Shown in pieces: positions 45,205 through 55,426 of a stretch of DNA of 64,000 nucleotides. The notes under the pieces are model-generated. The model did no database searches and had not been told where the DNA came from. It saw only the letters and a list, made by a program, of their open reading frames with translations. The position numbers and the translations under genes were made by a program. Source of the DNA: Rhodanobacter sp. C03 (GTDB lineage Bacteria; Pseudomonadota; Gammaproteobacteria; Xanthomonadales; Rhodanobacteraceae); NCBI RefSeq assembly GCF_002001175.1, contig NZ_MUNT01000011.1, forward strand, positions 62,001 through 126,000. The letters run 5' to 3'. Position 1 is the first letter of the stretch. Every line of letters begins with the position of its first letter.

Positions 45205-46644
45205 TCAGTGCTTGGTGGAGGACGTCAGTGAGGACTTCGTTGGCTCGACCAGTTCGCTGGCCGACCAGCCGCCGCCGATATCGCCGATCAGCGATACCGC
45301 ATCGAGCAGGCGTTGCTGCTGCACGTTGAGCGCGCTCTGCTGCGTGTTCAACTCGGTCGCCCGCGCAGTGGCCGCAGTGGTGTAGTCGACCGTGCCGGCC
45401 TGATACTCGTTGAACGCGATCTCGGCGCCGCGGGTGGCGTCGCGCACGGCGGCGTCCAGCACCTCGGCCTGCTGGGCGAGAATGCGCAGGCCCGAAAGAT
45501 CGTCCTCAACGTTCTGGAACGCGGTCAGCACGGTGCCGCGGTAATTGGCGACCGCCGCTTCGTAGTTGGCTTTCGCGGCGGCGACCTCGCCGTGGCGTGC
45601 GCCGAAGTCGAATACGGTCTCGCTGACGTCCGCACCCAGCGACCACACATGGTTGGCGATGTGCAGCAAGCCGGCCAGCGGCGACTGCGAAAAACCATCC
45701 GCCGCAGACAGCGAGAGAGTGGGGTAATACGCCGCGATGGCGACGCCAACGGCGGCGTTCTGCGCGGCCATCTCGCGCTCGGCGACCGCGATATCCGGGC
45801 GGCGCTGCAGCAGGGTCGAGGGCACGCCGGCCGGGACCGATGGCAGTGTCGGCAATGTGGTGCCGTGCGGGATGTCGAGTTCCTCGGGATTCTTCCCCAC
45901 CAGCACGGCAATCGCATGAGCGTACTTCGCACGCGCCACACCGAGCGCGATCAGGCTGGCCTGGGCATTCTCCAGCTGGGTCCGCGCACTGATGGCATCG
46001 GAAGGCGGAATGGTGCCGGCGGTGTCCTGGTTGGTCACCACGCGCAGATATTCCTTGTAGGCGTCGACGGTCTTCTGCAGCAGGTCGATGTCGGCATCGG
46101 TCACACGCAGTTCGATCACGGCGGTGGCCAGTGCGGTCTGCTCGGACAAGGTGGCATTGGCCAGGGTCGCTGCACTGGCCTGCGCGGTCGCCTTGTTCTC
46201 TTCGATGGTACGGCGAACCTTGCCCCACAGATCGGGAGCCCAGCTGACATCGCCCTCGAGCGAACCCGCGCTGCTGGTCGACTTGCTGCCTGCGCTGCGC
46301 TGCTTCGTTGCCGAACCGCTGATACCGATCGCGGGGAACAGGCTGCTGCGTGCCACCTGCACCTCGGCGAGCGCGGCCTGGTAATTGGCGTAGTCCTGGC
46401 GCACGGTCTGGTTGGAGACCGACACCATCGGCTCCAGCTGATCGAGTAGCGGATCGTTGAAACCGGTCCACCAGTCGCCTTTCGGCGCTTCGGCCGCTGG
46501 CGCCGCGGCCGTCCAGCCGGGCAGCTCCTTGTATTGCGCAGGCGTCACCACCTGCGGGCGGTGGTAGTCGGGGCCGACCATGCAGCCGCCGAGCAGCAGC
46601 GTCAGCGAACAGGCCAGGGTCGTGCGGGGGATCTTCATCTTCAT
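45205..46644 (-). CDS. RND efflux outer-membrane channel lipoprotein (NodT/OprM family)
   Basis: A 479-residue lipoprotein. The signal peptide ends in LTLLLGGC, with Cys16 or Cys18 lipidated depending on the start (MKMKIP or MKIP). The rest is the outer-membrane efflux protein fold: two repeats (about 60-245 and 270-455) with the long coiled-coil alpha-hairpins (QTVRQDYANYQAALAEVQVAR) and the typical WWTGFNDPLLDQL and YYPTLSLSAADG motifs. With the MdtA-, MdtB- and MdtC-type genes just upstream it makes a full tripartite pump. Its ATG overlaps the stop codon of the mdtC-like gene (46641-46644), so it is translationally coupled. Confidence 0.94.
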   Translation of the reverse strand: MKMKIPRTTLACSLTLLLGGCMVGPDYHRPQVVTPAQYKELPGWTAAAPAAEAPKGDWWTGFNDPLLDQLEPMVSVSNQTVRQDYANYQAALAEVQVARSSLFPAIGISGSATKQRSAGSKSTSSAGSLEGDVSWAPDLWGKVRRTIEENKATAQASAATLANATLSEQTALATAVIELRVTDADIDLLQKTVDAYKEYLRVVTNQDTAGTIPPSDAISARTQLENAQASLIALGVARAKYAHAIAVLVGKNPEELDIPHGTTLPTLPSVPAGVPSTLLQRRPDIAVAEREMAAQNAAVGVAIAAYYPTLSLSAADGFSQSPLAGLLHIANHVWSLGADVSETVFDFGARHGEVAAAKANYEAAVANYRGTVLTAFQNVEDDLSGLRILAQQAEVLDAAVRDATRGAEIAFNEYQAGTVDYTTAATARATELNTQQSALNVQQQRLLDAVSLIGDIGGGWSASELVEPTKSSLTSSTKH

Positions 46645-49600
46645 GCGCTCGCGTCCGATCTGTTCCACGGCAGGGTGGCGGACCACTTGGCCAGTCTGGC
46701 GCGCAAGCGGTCGAGGTAGAGGTAGATCACTGGCGTGGTGTACAGCGTGAAAACCTGGCTGAAAATCAGGCCGCCCATGACGGTGATGCCCAGCGGCTGC
46801 CGCAGTGACGCGCCCTGGCCGATGCCGATCGCCAACGGCACCGCGCCGAGCACGGCGGCGGCGGTGGTCATCATGATCGGGCGCAGACGCACCACGGCAG
46901 CATCGTGGATGGCCTTCTGCGGCTCATAGCCTTCGTCGCGTTGCAGGTGGATGGCGACGTCGATCATCATGATCGCGTTCTTCTTGACGATGCCGATCAG
47001 CAGGATGATGCCGATCATCGCGATCACCGAGAACGGGGTGCCGAAGATCAGCAGCGCCAGGGTGGCACCGATACCCGCCGATGGCAGGGTGGAGAGAATG
47101 GTGATCGGGTGGACGGTGTTCTCGTACAGAATGCCGAGCACGATATAGACGGCCGCCAGCGCCGCCAGGATCAGCAGCGGCATGCTCGACATCGACTGCG
47201 CGTAGACCTGCGCGGCACCGGCGAAGCTGCCATGGATGGAAGCCGGGACGCCCAGCTCCTGGGTGGCCTGGTTGATCGCCGCGGTGGCCTTGCTCAGCGA
47301 ACCGCCGGGCGGCAGGTTGAACGATATCGTGGCGGCGACCAGGCCGCCCTGATGACTGACCTGGGTGGCGGTGTGGTTGCTGACATACGTGGCCAGCTGT
47401 GGAAACGGCACCAGGGTTTCGCTCGAGGTGCTGTCCGCACTGCCGCTGGAGCTGCCACCTTTCGCGTTGGAGATCGCGTTGGTGAGCTGGTTGGCCACGG
47501 CGTTGGCATTGCGTGCATTGGTATTGGACGTCGTGCCCTGCGCGGCCGTCACCACCGACACCGGGGTGACTGGTTTGACCAGGCTGCCCGACATCTGCGT
47601 CTGCTGGGTTCCCGCCGCATTGCCGGCCGCCGTGCTGAAACGCATGCGGTCGAGCATCTGCGGATACTGCCAATACGACGGTGCCACCTCCATCACCACG
47701 TAGTACTGGTTGAGCGCGTTGTACACGGTCGATACGGTGCGCTGGCCGAAGGCGTCGTACAGCACGCTGTCGATCTGGTTCGGCGCAAAGCCGTAACGTG
47801 CACCGGTGGTGCGGTCGAAGTTGATGTAGATCTGCAGGCCGTTCTGCTGCAGATCCGAGTTCACGTCGGTCATCTGGGTACGGTCCTTGCCCAGCGCGGC
47901 CACCAGCAGCGGCACCCACTTGAACAGCGCGGTGGAATCGTCGCTGGTCAGCGTGTACTGGTACTCGGCGGCGGACGAGCGCCCGCCGATATGCAAGTCC
48001 TGTGCAGCCTGCAGGAACAGTTTCGCGCCCGACACACCGTTGAGCTTGGGTCGCAGGCGATCGACCACCTGCGCCGCGGAGAGCTTGCGTTGCGCCAGCG
48101 GCTTGAGCTCGATGAACACATTTGCGGTGTTGAGCGCGCGGCCACCGGTGAAGCCCGCCACCGAGGCGACCGCCGGATCCTTCTGCACGATCGCCTGCAA
48201 CTGCGCGAGCTTCTGTTGCATTGCCTGGAACGAGATGCTCTGGTCGGCGATGATCTGGCCCGACAGGATGCCGTTGTCCTGCTCGGGAAAGAAGGTCGAG
48301 GGCACCAGCTTGAACAGCAGCACATTCAGCACGACCAGTCCGATCAGGGTCAACCCGACCAGCAGCGCGTGGTCGAGCACGCTGGTGAGCGAACGGGCAT
48401 AGGCGTTCTTGAAACGTTCGAACTGGCGCTCGTACCACAGCGCCCAGCGCGCCCTGGAGTGCAGCGTCTTGCGGTTGAGCACATAGGCCGCCATGGTCGG
48501 CGTGACGGTAAGCGAAATCACCAGCGAAAGCAGGATCGCGATCGACAGCGTCACCGCGAACTCGTGGAACAGCAGACCGACGATGCCGGGCATCAGCAGG
48601 ATCGGCAGGAACACCGCAATCAGCGACAGGCTCATCGAGATCACCGTGAAGCTGACCTCGGCGCTGCCGCGCAATGCCGCCTCGTGCACGTCCATGCCGG
48701 ACTCGACGTGGCGCACGATGTTCTCCAGCACCACCACCGCATCGTCGACCACGAAGCCGGTGCCGATGGTCAGTGCCATCAGCGAGAGGTTGTCGATGCT
48801 GTAGCCGAGCAGGTACATCGGCCCGAACGTGCCGATGATCGACAGCGGCAGTGCCACCGCCGGCACCAGGATCGCCCGGGGCGATTGCAGGAACACAAAG
48901 ACCACGCCGATCACCAGCAGCACGGCCACGAACAGGGTGCGCTCGGTGTCGCCCACCGCGGCATTGACCGATTGCGAGCGATCCACCGCGATACCGACAT
49001 GCACGTTGTGCGGCAGCGTCGCCTCGATCGTCGGCAGCACCTTGCGGATCTGCGCGACGGTCTTGACGATGTTGCCGCCGGGCAGCGGGTAGACGATCAC
49101 CAGCACGGCATCCTTGCCGTTGTACAGGCCGGCATTGCGGATGTTTTCCGCGGAATCCTCGACGTCGGCGACGTCGCGCAACAGCACCGGTGCATTGTTG
49201 CGGTAAGCCACGATCAGGTCGCGATAGGGCGCGGCCGTGTTGATCTGGTCGTTGGAGGTGACTTCGTAGCGCTGGTCGCCCTGGTCGATGTGGCCCTTGG
49301 CGCTGTTGGCGTTGGCCGAGCTGATCGCCGCGCGCACATCTTCCAGCCCGATGCCGTAGCTGTTGAGCTGGTCGGGCTGCAATTCCACCCGCACCGACGG
49401 CAACGCGCTGCCGCCCAGAGTGATCTGGCCCACGCCATCGACCTGCGACAGCTGCTGCTGGAGGATCGAGTCGGCCGAATCGTAGAGCTGCGCGCGGGTC
49501 ATCGTGTTGGAGGTCAGCGCCAGCACCATGATCGGTGAATCGGCCGGGTTGTACTCGCGGTACGTCGGGTTGCTGCGCAGCGTGGACGGCAGGTCCGCGC

Positions 49601-49946
49601 GCGACGCCTGCAAGGCCGCCTGGACATCGCGCGCCGCGCCGTTGATATCCCGGCTCAGGCCGAACTGGATGACGATGTTGGCCGAGCCGACCGAACTGGT
49701 CGAGGTCATTTCGCTGACATCGGCGATCGAGCCCAGCCGCCGTTCCAGCGGCGCCGCCACGGTGGACGCCATGATGTCCGGACTGGCGCCCGCCATGCTT
49801 GCCTGGACCACGATGACGGGATAGGTGACGTTCGGCAGCGGCGCGACCGGCAGGTGGAAATACGCCAGCATGCCGGACAGCGCGATGGCGACCGCCAGCA
49901 GGGTGGTCGCCACCGGTCGCTTGATGAACAGGCCCGGGATGCTCAC
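46641..49946 (-). CDS. mdtC: RND efflux permease, MdtC type
   Basis: A 1101-residue inner-membrane proton/drug antiporter with the usual twelve membrane spans, beginning MSIPGLFIKRPVATTLLAVAIALSG. Proton-relay aspartates are in GTGFVVDDAVVVLENIVRHVESG (TM4) and the other signature IGIVKKNAIMMIDVAI is in TM11. It is 60-75 residues longer than E. coli MdtC because of a low-complexity insert at about residues 769-846 (rich in Ala, Asn, Ser, Thr and Gly) in the second periplasmic domain, just before SETLVPFPQLATYVSNHTATQV. It pairs with the MdtB-type permease as a heterotrimeric pump. It overlaps mdtB by 4 bp and the channel gene by 4 bp. Confidence 0.93.
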   Translation of the reverse strand: MSIPGLFIKRPVATTLLAVAIALSGMLAYFHLPVAPLPNVTYPVIVVQASMAGASPDIMASTVAAPLERRLGSIADVSEMTSTSSVGSANIVIQFGLSRDINGAARDVQAALQASRADLPSTLRSNPTYREYNPADSPIMVLALTSNTMTRAQLYDSADSILQQQLSQVDGVGQITLGGSALPSVRVELQPDQLNSYGIGLEDVRAAISSANANSAKGHIDQGDQRYEVTSNDQINTAAPYRDLIVAYRNNAPVLLRDVADVEDSAENIRNAGLYNGKDAVLVIVYPLPGGNIVKTVAQIRKVLPTIEATLPHNVHVGIAVDRSQSVNAAVGDTERTLFVAVLLVIGVVFVFLQSPRAILVPAVALPLSIIGTFGPMYLLGYSIDNLSLMALTIGTGFVVDDAVVVLENIVRHVESGMDVHEAALRGSAEVSFTVISMSLSLIAVFLPILLMPGIVGLLFHEFAVTLSIAILLSLVISLTVTPTMAAYVLNRKTLHSRARWALWYERQFERFKNAYARSLTSVLDHALLVGLTLIGLVVLNVLLFKLVPSTFFPEQDNGILSGQIIADQSISFQAMQQKLAQLQAIVQKDPAVASVAGFTGGRALNTANVFIELKPLAQRKLSAAQVVDRLRPKLNGVSGAKLFLQAAQDLHIGGRSSAAEYQYTLTSDDSTALFKWVPLLVAALGKDRTQMTDVNSDLQQNGLQIYINFDRTTGARYGFAPNQIDSVLYDAFGQRTVSTVYNALNQYYVVMEVAPSYWQYPQMLDRMRFSTAAGNAAGTQQTQMSGSLVKPVTPVSVVTAAQGTTSNTNARNANAVANQLTNAISNAKGGSSSGSADSTSSETLVPFPQLATYVSNHTATQVSHQGGLVAATISFNLPPGGSLSKATAAINQATQELGVPASIHGSFAGAAQVYAQSMSSMPLLILAALAAVYIVLGILYENTVHPITILSTLPSAGIGATLALLIFGTPFSVIAMIGIILLIGIVKKNAIMMIDVAIHLQRDEGYEPQKAIHDAAVVRLRPIMMTTAAAVLGAVPLAIGIGQGASLRQPLGITVMGGLIFSQVFTLYTTPVIYLYLDRLRARLAKWSATLPWNRSDASA

Positions 49947-52900
49947 GGCGTCTGCTCGGGCGCCTGTTCGGACGTCGGCTCGGGACGCTTGCGCTGGAAG
50001 CGCTGCGCCAGACGGTCAAAGAACAGATAGATCACCGGCGTGGTGAACAGGGTGAGTACCTGGCTAAACGCCAAACCACCGATGATGGCCAGGCCGAGCG
50101 GCCGGCGCAGCTCCGAACCGGTGCCGCTGCCCAGCAGCATCGGCAACGCGCCGAGCATCGCCGCCAGCGTCGTCATCAGGATCGGCCGGAAGCGCAGCAG
50201 CGACGCTTCGAAGATCGCCTCCGCCGGTGGCTTGCCGTGTTCGCGTTCGGCCTCGAGCGCGAAGTCCACGATCATGATGGCGTTCTTCTTGACGATGCCG
50301 ATCAACAGCACGATGCCGATGATGCCGATCACGTCCAGATCGCTGCCAGCGATCATCAACGCCAGCAGGGCGCCGATGCCGGCTGAAGGCAGCGTCGAGA
50401 GGATCGTCACCGGGTGGATGAAACTCTCGTACAGCACGCCGAGCACGATGTAGACGGCGACCAGTGCCGCGATCAGCAGGTAGACCTCGCTGGACAGCGA
50501 ATCCTGGAACGCCTGCGCGGCACCCTGGAACGACGACGTGATCGAGGACGGCAGGTGCACCGCCTGCTCGGCCTGGTTGACCTCGTCCACCGCCTTGCTC
50601 AGCGAAGCATCCTTGGCCAGGTTGAACGAGATGGTGACCGCGGGGAACTGCGCCAGGTGACTGACCACCAGCGGCGACTTGGTGACCTTGATCGTGGCGA
50701 TGCCTTTCAGCGGCACCTGGCCGCTGCTGCTGGTCTGGCTGGGCAGGTACAGGTCGCCGAGCGACTCGATCGTCGGCAGGCTTTCGGGCTTGGCGACCAG
50801 GATCACTCGGTACTGGCTGGACTGATCGAAGATCGTCGACACGATGCGCTGGCCCAGTGCGTCGTAGAGCGCGTTGTCGATCGTCGCCGCGGTGATGCCG
50901 TAACGCGCGGCCAGCTGGCGGTTGACCTCGACGTCCACGCTGAGGCCGTCGTTGTTCAGGTCGCTGGTGACGTCGGTGATCGAGGTGATCTTCTTCATGC
51001 GTGCGACCAGGGCGGGCACGTATTGCATGAAAGCCTGCTGGTTCGGCCCGCGCAGCACGAACTGGTACTGGTTCGGCGATACCGTGGTGTCGAGGGTCAG
51101 GTCCTGTTCGGGCTGCAGGAACAGCTTGATGCCCGATACGTTCTCGACTTCGGTCTGCAGGCGCCTGGCAATCTCGGCCGCGGTCGACGAACGATCGTCG
51201 CGCGCCTTCAGGTTGATCAGGAAGCGGCCGTTGTTGAGCGTGGTATTGGTGCCGTCGATGCCGACATACGAGGTGAGGCCGGTGACGTCCTGATCCTTGA
51301 GGATCGCTTCCGCCAGCGCCGCCTGCCGTTCCACCATCGCGCTGTACGACACCGAGTTGTCGGCGATGCTGATGCCCTGGATCACGCCCACGTCCTGGGT
51401 CGGGAACAGACCCTTGGGAATGACGATGTACAGGATCACGGTCAGTGCCACGGTGAGCGTCGCGATGACCAGGGTCAGCACCTGATGGCGCAACACGAAG
51501 CGCAGGCCGCGCTCGTAGCCCGCCAGCGTCTTGTCGAACAGACCTTCGCTGATCCGCTCGAAACGGCTGGGATGCCGGTCGGCTTGCGCGCGCAGCAGAC
51601 GTGCGCACAGCATCGGCACCAGGGTCAGCGAGACAATGCCCGAGAGCACGATGGTGACCGCCAGGGTGACCGCGAATTCGCTGAACAGGCGTCCGATCAC
51701 GCCGCCCATGAACAGCAGCGGGATCAGCACCGCGATCAGCGAGACAGTCAGCGACACGATGGTGAAGCCGATTTGCCCGGCGCCTTCGAGAGCGGCTTCC
51801 AGCGGCGTCTTGCCTTCTTCCAGGTAGCGCACGATGTTCTCGATCATCACGATCGAGTCGTCGACCACGAAACCGGTGGCGATGATCAGCGCCATCAGCG
51901 AGAGGTTGTCGATCGAGTAGTTCAGCTGGTACATCACCGCCAGCGTGCCGATCAGCGAGACCGGCACCGAAATGCTCGGGATGATCGTGGCCGGCAGGTT
52001 GCGCAGGAACACGAAGATCACCAGCACCACCAGCACGATCGCCAGCACCAGCTCGAACGCGGCGTCGGACACCGACGAGCGGATCACGCCGGTACTGTCG
52101 GAGACGACCTCGACTTTCATCCCTGCCGGCAGGGTGGACTCCAGCTGCGGCAGCTCCTGCATGATCTGGTTGACGGTGGCGATCACGTTCGCGCCCGGCT
52201 GGCGCTGCACATTCAGCACGATCGCCTGGGTCTTGTTGAACCACGCACCCTGCTCGGTGTTCTGCGCGGACTGGGTGACCCGGGCGACATCGCGCAGGAA
52301 CACCGGGGCGCCGTTCTGGTAGGAGACCACCGTGGCCAGGTAATCCTCCGGATTCTGGATCTGGTCGTTGCCGTTGATCGTGTAGTCCAGTTTCGGGCCG
52401 TCGAAATTGCCCTTGGGCTGGCTCACGTTGACGTTCGCGATCAGCGAACGCAGATCGTCGATATTCAGCCCATACGCCGCCAGCTTCTGCGGGTCCGCCT
52501 CGACCCGGATCGCCGGCACGTTGCCGCCGGCCGGGGTGACCAGGCCGACGCCCGGCACTTCGGAAATCTTCGCGCCGAGCCGGTTGTTGGCGACATCCTG
52601 CAACTGCGGCAGCGACATCGAGCTGGAGGTGACCGCCAGGGTAAGAATCGGCTGGTCGGCGGGATTCACCTTGGCATAGGTTGGCGGTGCCGGCAGGCCC
52701 GTGGGCAGCAGGCTATTGGATGCGTTGATCGCCTCCTGCACATTCTGTTCGGCGATATCGAGATTGAGCGCCAGATCGAACTGCAAGGTGATGACCGAAG
52801 CCCCGGCCGAACTGTTCGAGGTCATCTGCTGCAGGCCGGGGATCTCGCCCAGCTGCACTTCCAGCGGCGCGGTCACCGTGGTCGCCATCACCGTGGGGCT

Positions 52901-53062
52901 GGCGCCTGGATAGAAGGTCTGGATCTGGATCGTCGGATAGTCGACGCTGGGCAGTGACGACACCGGCAGAAAGCGCACCGCGACCAGGCCCACCATCACC
53001 AGGGCGATCATCAGCAGCGATGTCGCCACCGGCCTGAGCACGAACAGGCGGGAAATGTTCAT
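49943..53062 (-). CDS. mdtB: RND efflux permease, MdtB type
   Basis: A 1039-residue RND permease starting MNISRLFVLRPVATSLLMIALVMVGL. Key segments are PSVDYPTIQIQTFYPGASP (N-terminal porter domain), ATGFVVDDSIVMIENIVRYLEEG (TM4 with the proton-relay Asp pair) and GIVKKNAIMIVDFALEAEREHG (TM11). It is normal length for MdtB, with a Pro/Glu/Gln-rich end. Two distinct permeases in tandem, preceded by one fusion protein, define the MdtABC class (in E. coli, bile salts, novobiocin and other drugs). It begins 21 bp past mdtA and overlaps mdtC. Confidence 0.94.
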   Translation of the reverse strand: MNISRLFVLRPVATSLLMIALVMVGLVAVRFLPVSSLPSVDYPTIQIQTFYPGASPTVMATTVTAPLEVQLGEIPGLQQMTSNSSAGASVITLQFDLALNLDIAEQNVQEAINASNSLLPTGLPAPPTYAKVNPADQPILTLAVTSSSMSLPQLQDVANNRLGAKISEVPGVGLVTPAGGNVPAIRVEADPQKLAAYGLNIDDLRSLIANVNVSQPKGNFDGPKLDYTINGNDQIQNPEDYLATVVSYQNGAPVFLRDVARVTQSAQNTEQGAWFNKTQAIVLNVQRQPGANVIATVNQIMQELPQLESTLPAGMKVEVVSDSTGVIRSSVSDAAFELVLAIVLVVLVIFVFLRNLPATIIPSISVPVSLIGTLAVMYQLNYSIDNLSLMALIIATGFVVDDSIVMIENIVRYLEEGKTPLEAALEGAGQIGFTIVSLTVSLIAVLIPLLFMGGVIGRLFSEFAVTLAVTIVLSGIVSLTLVPMLCARLLRAQADRHPSRFERISEGLFDKTLAGYERGLRFVLRHQVLTLVIATLTVALTVILYIVIPKGLFPTQDVGVIQGISIADNSVSYSAMVERQAALAEAILKDQDVTGLTSYVGIDGTNTTLNNGRFLINLKARDDRSSTAAEIARRLQTEVENVSGIKLFLQPEQDLTLDTTVSPNQYQFVLRGPNQQAFMQYVPALVARMKKITSITDVTSDLNNDGLSVDVEVNRQLAARYGITAATIDNALYDALGQRIVSTIFDQSSQYRVILVAKPESLPTIESLGDLYLPSQTSSSGQVPLKGIATIKVTKSPLVVSHLAQFPAVTISFNLAKDASLSKAVDEVNQAEQAVHLPSSITSSFQGAAQAFQDSLSSEVYLLIAALVAVYIVLGVLYESFIHPVTILSTLPSAGIGALLALMIAGSDLDVIGIIGIVLLIGIVKKNAIMIVDFALEAEREHGKPPAEAIFEASLLRFRPILMTTLAAMLGALPMLLGSGTGSELRRPLGLAIIGGLAFSQVLTLFTTPVIYLFFDRLAQRFQRKRPEPTSEQAPEQTP

Positions 53063-53083
53063 CGGATCGCGTACCCGCCGTGC

Positions 53084-54343
53084 TTACGAAGTTTGTGTGG
53101 CAGGTGCGGAGCCGTGTGCCCGCTTGCCGCTCTTGTGCGGCGGGCTGGCCGAGGAAGAGGCGGCAGCCGGTGCGCTGCCAGCCTCGGCCGGCTTCGCCGC
53201 GGCGATCTTGATCTTGGCGCCGTCGCTCAAGCGGTCCATGCCGTCGGTGACCACCTGCTGACCCGCCGTGAGGCCCGTCAGGATGACCGTGTTCTTGCCG
53301 TCGCTGGGGCCCTGGGTCACCTTGTGCACCGAGACAGTCTGGTCGGCATTGACCAGATAGACGTAGTCCCCTGGCGCGCCACTCTGCACGGCGGGTGTCG
53401 GCACCAGCACCGCGTTCTGCAGCGTGTCGACCAGCAGTTTGACGTTGACGAACTCGTTCGGAAACAGTACCTCGTCGTCGTTGGGGAACGTCGCGCGCAA
53501 CGTCACGGTACCGGTACTGGTGGCCATCTGGTTGCCGAGTGCGTACAGCGCGCCGGTGCCCAGCTGCGTGGTGTTGTCGCTGTCATAGACCGTGACCGGC
53601 AACTTCGCGCCGGCAGTATTGAAGCGCTTCAGCACCTGGCTCAACGAGTTCTGCGGCACCGTGAATTGCACCGTGGTCGGCTTGATCGTGGTGATGGTCA
53701 CGATGCCAGGCGAGGTCGATTGGGTGACGTAATTGCCGGGATCGACCAGGCGCAGGCCGACCCGCCCGGCCACCGGTGCGGTGATGTGGCAATACGCGAT
53801 GTCGAGATCGAACTGCGCGATGTTTGCCTGATCGGCCTTGACCGCGGCCTCGTCCTGCTGGACCGTGAACTGCTGGTCGGCATAGGTCTGTTCGGCAATC
53901 GATTTCTGCGCGTGCAACTGCGCGTAGCGGGCGAGGTCGGCACGGGCCTGGGCCAGGCTCGCCTGATCCTTGCCGGCCTGGGCCTGGGCCTGCTGCTTGT
54001 CGATTTCGTACTGGCGCGGGTCGATCTGGGCGAGGAACTGTCCCTTGGTCACGTCCTGGCCTTCCTGATAACCGACCGCCGTCAGATAACCGCTCAGCTG
54101 CGGCAACACGTTGACGGTGGCGATCGGCGTCACCGTGCCCGGCTCGCTCAGGATTTCCGGCATGTTGCCCAGGGTGGCAGTGGCGGCGCTGACCACTTGC
54201 GCCGGTGTGCCGACTTTTGTGGTCTTGCCACTGAACAGATGGAACACGACCAGGGCGACCAGCGCGACGATGACCACCACAACGATCAGCCGGCCACGCT
54301 TTTTGTGCGAGTGTCCCGCTGCTTTCGGGGTGTCGGCACTCAT
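53084..54343 (-). CDS. mdtA: RND efflux membrane fusion protein, MdtA type
   Basis: A 419-residue HlyD/AcrA-type periplasmic adaptor. A single membrane anchor spans about 18-40 (GRLIVVVVIVALVALVVFHLF) in place of a lipidation site. The lipoyl and alpha-hairpin parts run about 60-210 (VLPQLSGYLTAVGYQEGQDV, then YEIDKQQAQAQAGKDQASLAQ), followed by a beta-barrel part (KPTTVQFTVPQNSLSQVL). The tail is disordered and Ala/Ser/Lys-rich. ATG 54343 (complement) has GGGAGA 5 bases upstream. It is the first gene of the operon; the 257 bp between it and the glutaminyl cyclase gene holds no other gene and no operator I can define. Confidence 0.93.
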   Translation of the reverse strand: MSADTPKAAGHSHKKRGRLIVVVVIVALVALVVFHLFSGKTTKVGTPAQVVSAATATLGNMPEILSEPGTVTPIATVNVLPQLSGYLTAVGYQEGQDVTKGQFLAQIDPRQYEIDKQQAQAQAGKDQASLAQARADLARYAQLHAQKSIAEQTYADQQFTVQQDEAAVKADQANIAQFDLDIAYCHITAPVAGRVGLRLVDPGNYVTQSTSPGIVTITTIKPTTVQFTVPQNSLSQVLKRFNTAGAKLPVTVYDSDNTTQLGTGALYALGNQMATSTGTVTLRATFPNDDEVLFPNEFVNVKLLVDTLQNAVLVPTPAVQSGAPGDYVYLVNADQTVSVHKVTQGPSDGKNTVILTGLTAGQQVVTDGMDRLSDGAKIKIAAAKPAEAGSAPAAASSSASPPHKSGKRAHGSAPATQTS

Positions 54344-54600
54344 AAACCATCTCCCGGGTGTTCATTACTCCACCACGTAGTAGAGCACTTTCACTTGTCA
54401 AAACGGCGTCGTCCCGGAAGACAGAATCGCCCGTCACCATAAACGGCAAGATGCTTTCTAACGCTTCGCTGCGCGTGTGGTTGACGCAAGAATTTGCATC
54501 GTGCCGCTGGTGAATCTGCCGGCCTGCCATTCCAGCGGACCGGCGTTGCCGCGGCCACGGTGCTTTGAGATTGCCTTGGCCGCACGACGGCCGGTGCGTT

Positions 54601-55380
54601 TCAAGGCTCGCGCCGTTTCACCAGCTTGATCTCGAACAGTTTCGGCCAGCGCTTGCCGGTGACAAACAGGCGATCGTGCGCGGCGTCATAAGCAATGCCG
54701 TTGAGCACGTCGTTGCCGGGGTCCGGCAACTTGCTGACGTCGAGCAGGCCACTGAGGTCGATCCAGCCGACCACGTGGCCAGTGGCAGGATCGATCCTGG
54801 CAATCCGGTTGGTCAGCCAGACGTTCGCGTAGATCTCGCCCTTGACCCATTCCAGCTCGTTGAGATTGGTCACCGGCTGGCCATCGGCCATCACCATGAT
54901 GCTGCCGGTGGTGGCCAGGCTTTCCGGGTCGAGGATGCGTATCACCGTCGAGCCGTCGCTCATGTACAGATGCCGGTTGTCGCGGGTGAGCGCCCAGCCT
55001 TCACCGGGATAGGTGAAGGTGTGCTGCAGTTTGAAGCTGGCCAGGTCGTAGACGAAACCGAGCTGGGTCTGCCAGGTCAGCTGCACAAGCCGGTCCTTCC
55101 AGTCCACGATGCCTTCGCCGAAATACTGCGACGGCACGTTGTAGCGTTGCACCACTTCACCGGTCTTCAGCTCCACCTTGCGCACGGTCGACTGGCCGGT
55201 TTCGCCGGTGCTCTCGTAGAGATAGCCGTCCTTGTAGAACAGGCCCTCGGTATAGGCGCCGGTATCGTGCGGATAGACGTGCACGACCTTGTAGCCGTAG
55301 ACCGGTATGTTCGCTGCCCACGTCGTGTGCGTGCAGGCGAGCAGGGCGAATGCGAGTGTCCAGGCGAGCCATCGGTTCAT
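54601..55380 (-). CDS. glutaminyl-peptide cyclotransferase (glutamine cyclotransferase family)
   Basis: A 259-residue exported beta-propeller enzyme of the bacterial/plant glutaminyl cyclase type, which turns an N-terminal Gln (or Glu) into pyroglutamate. Signal peptide 1-22 (ALLACTHTTWAAN). Conserved parts are DTGAYTEGLFYKDGYLYESTGETGQS near the N-terminus, YFGEGIVDWKDRLVQLTWQ, GWALTRDNRHLYMSDGS and LNELEWVKGEIYANVW, and the end NVLNG-type segment GNDVLNGIAYD. It acts in the periplasm or outside. The Met at 55380 (complement) is taken because the longer frame adds unrelated sequence. It follows the TPR-sulfotransferase gene by 46 bp. Confidence 0.93.
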   Translation of the reverse strand: MNRWLAWTLAFALLACTHTTWAANIPVYGYKVVHVYPHDTGAYTEGLFYKDGYLYESTGETGQSTVRKVELKTGEVVQRYNVPSQYFGEGIVDWKDRLVQLTWQTQLGFVYDLASFKLQHTFTYPGEGWALTRDNRHLYMSDGSTVIRILDPESLATTGSIMVMADGQPVTNLNELEWVKGEIYANVWLTNRIARIDPATGHVVGWIDLSGLLDVSKLPDPGNDVLNGIAYDAAHDRLFVTGKRWPKLFEIKLVKRREP

Positions 55381-55426
55381 GGGCGGATGCTTGGTGAGAG
55401 AGGAAGGGCGGATAGTTTGCAGGTAC

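Noticed and set aside
46905..49538. 877-codon open frame on the + strand opposite the mdtC gene
   Set aside because: Antisense mirror of a clear RND permease; composition (Gln/Asp/Arg-rich) is typical of such shadows.
50414..52957. 847-codon open frame on the + strand opposite the mdtB gene
   Set aside because: Antisense shadow of the permease gene, no recognisable domain.
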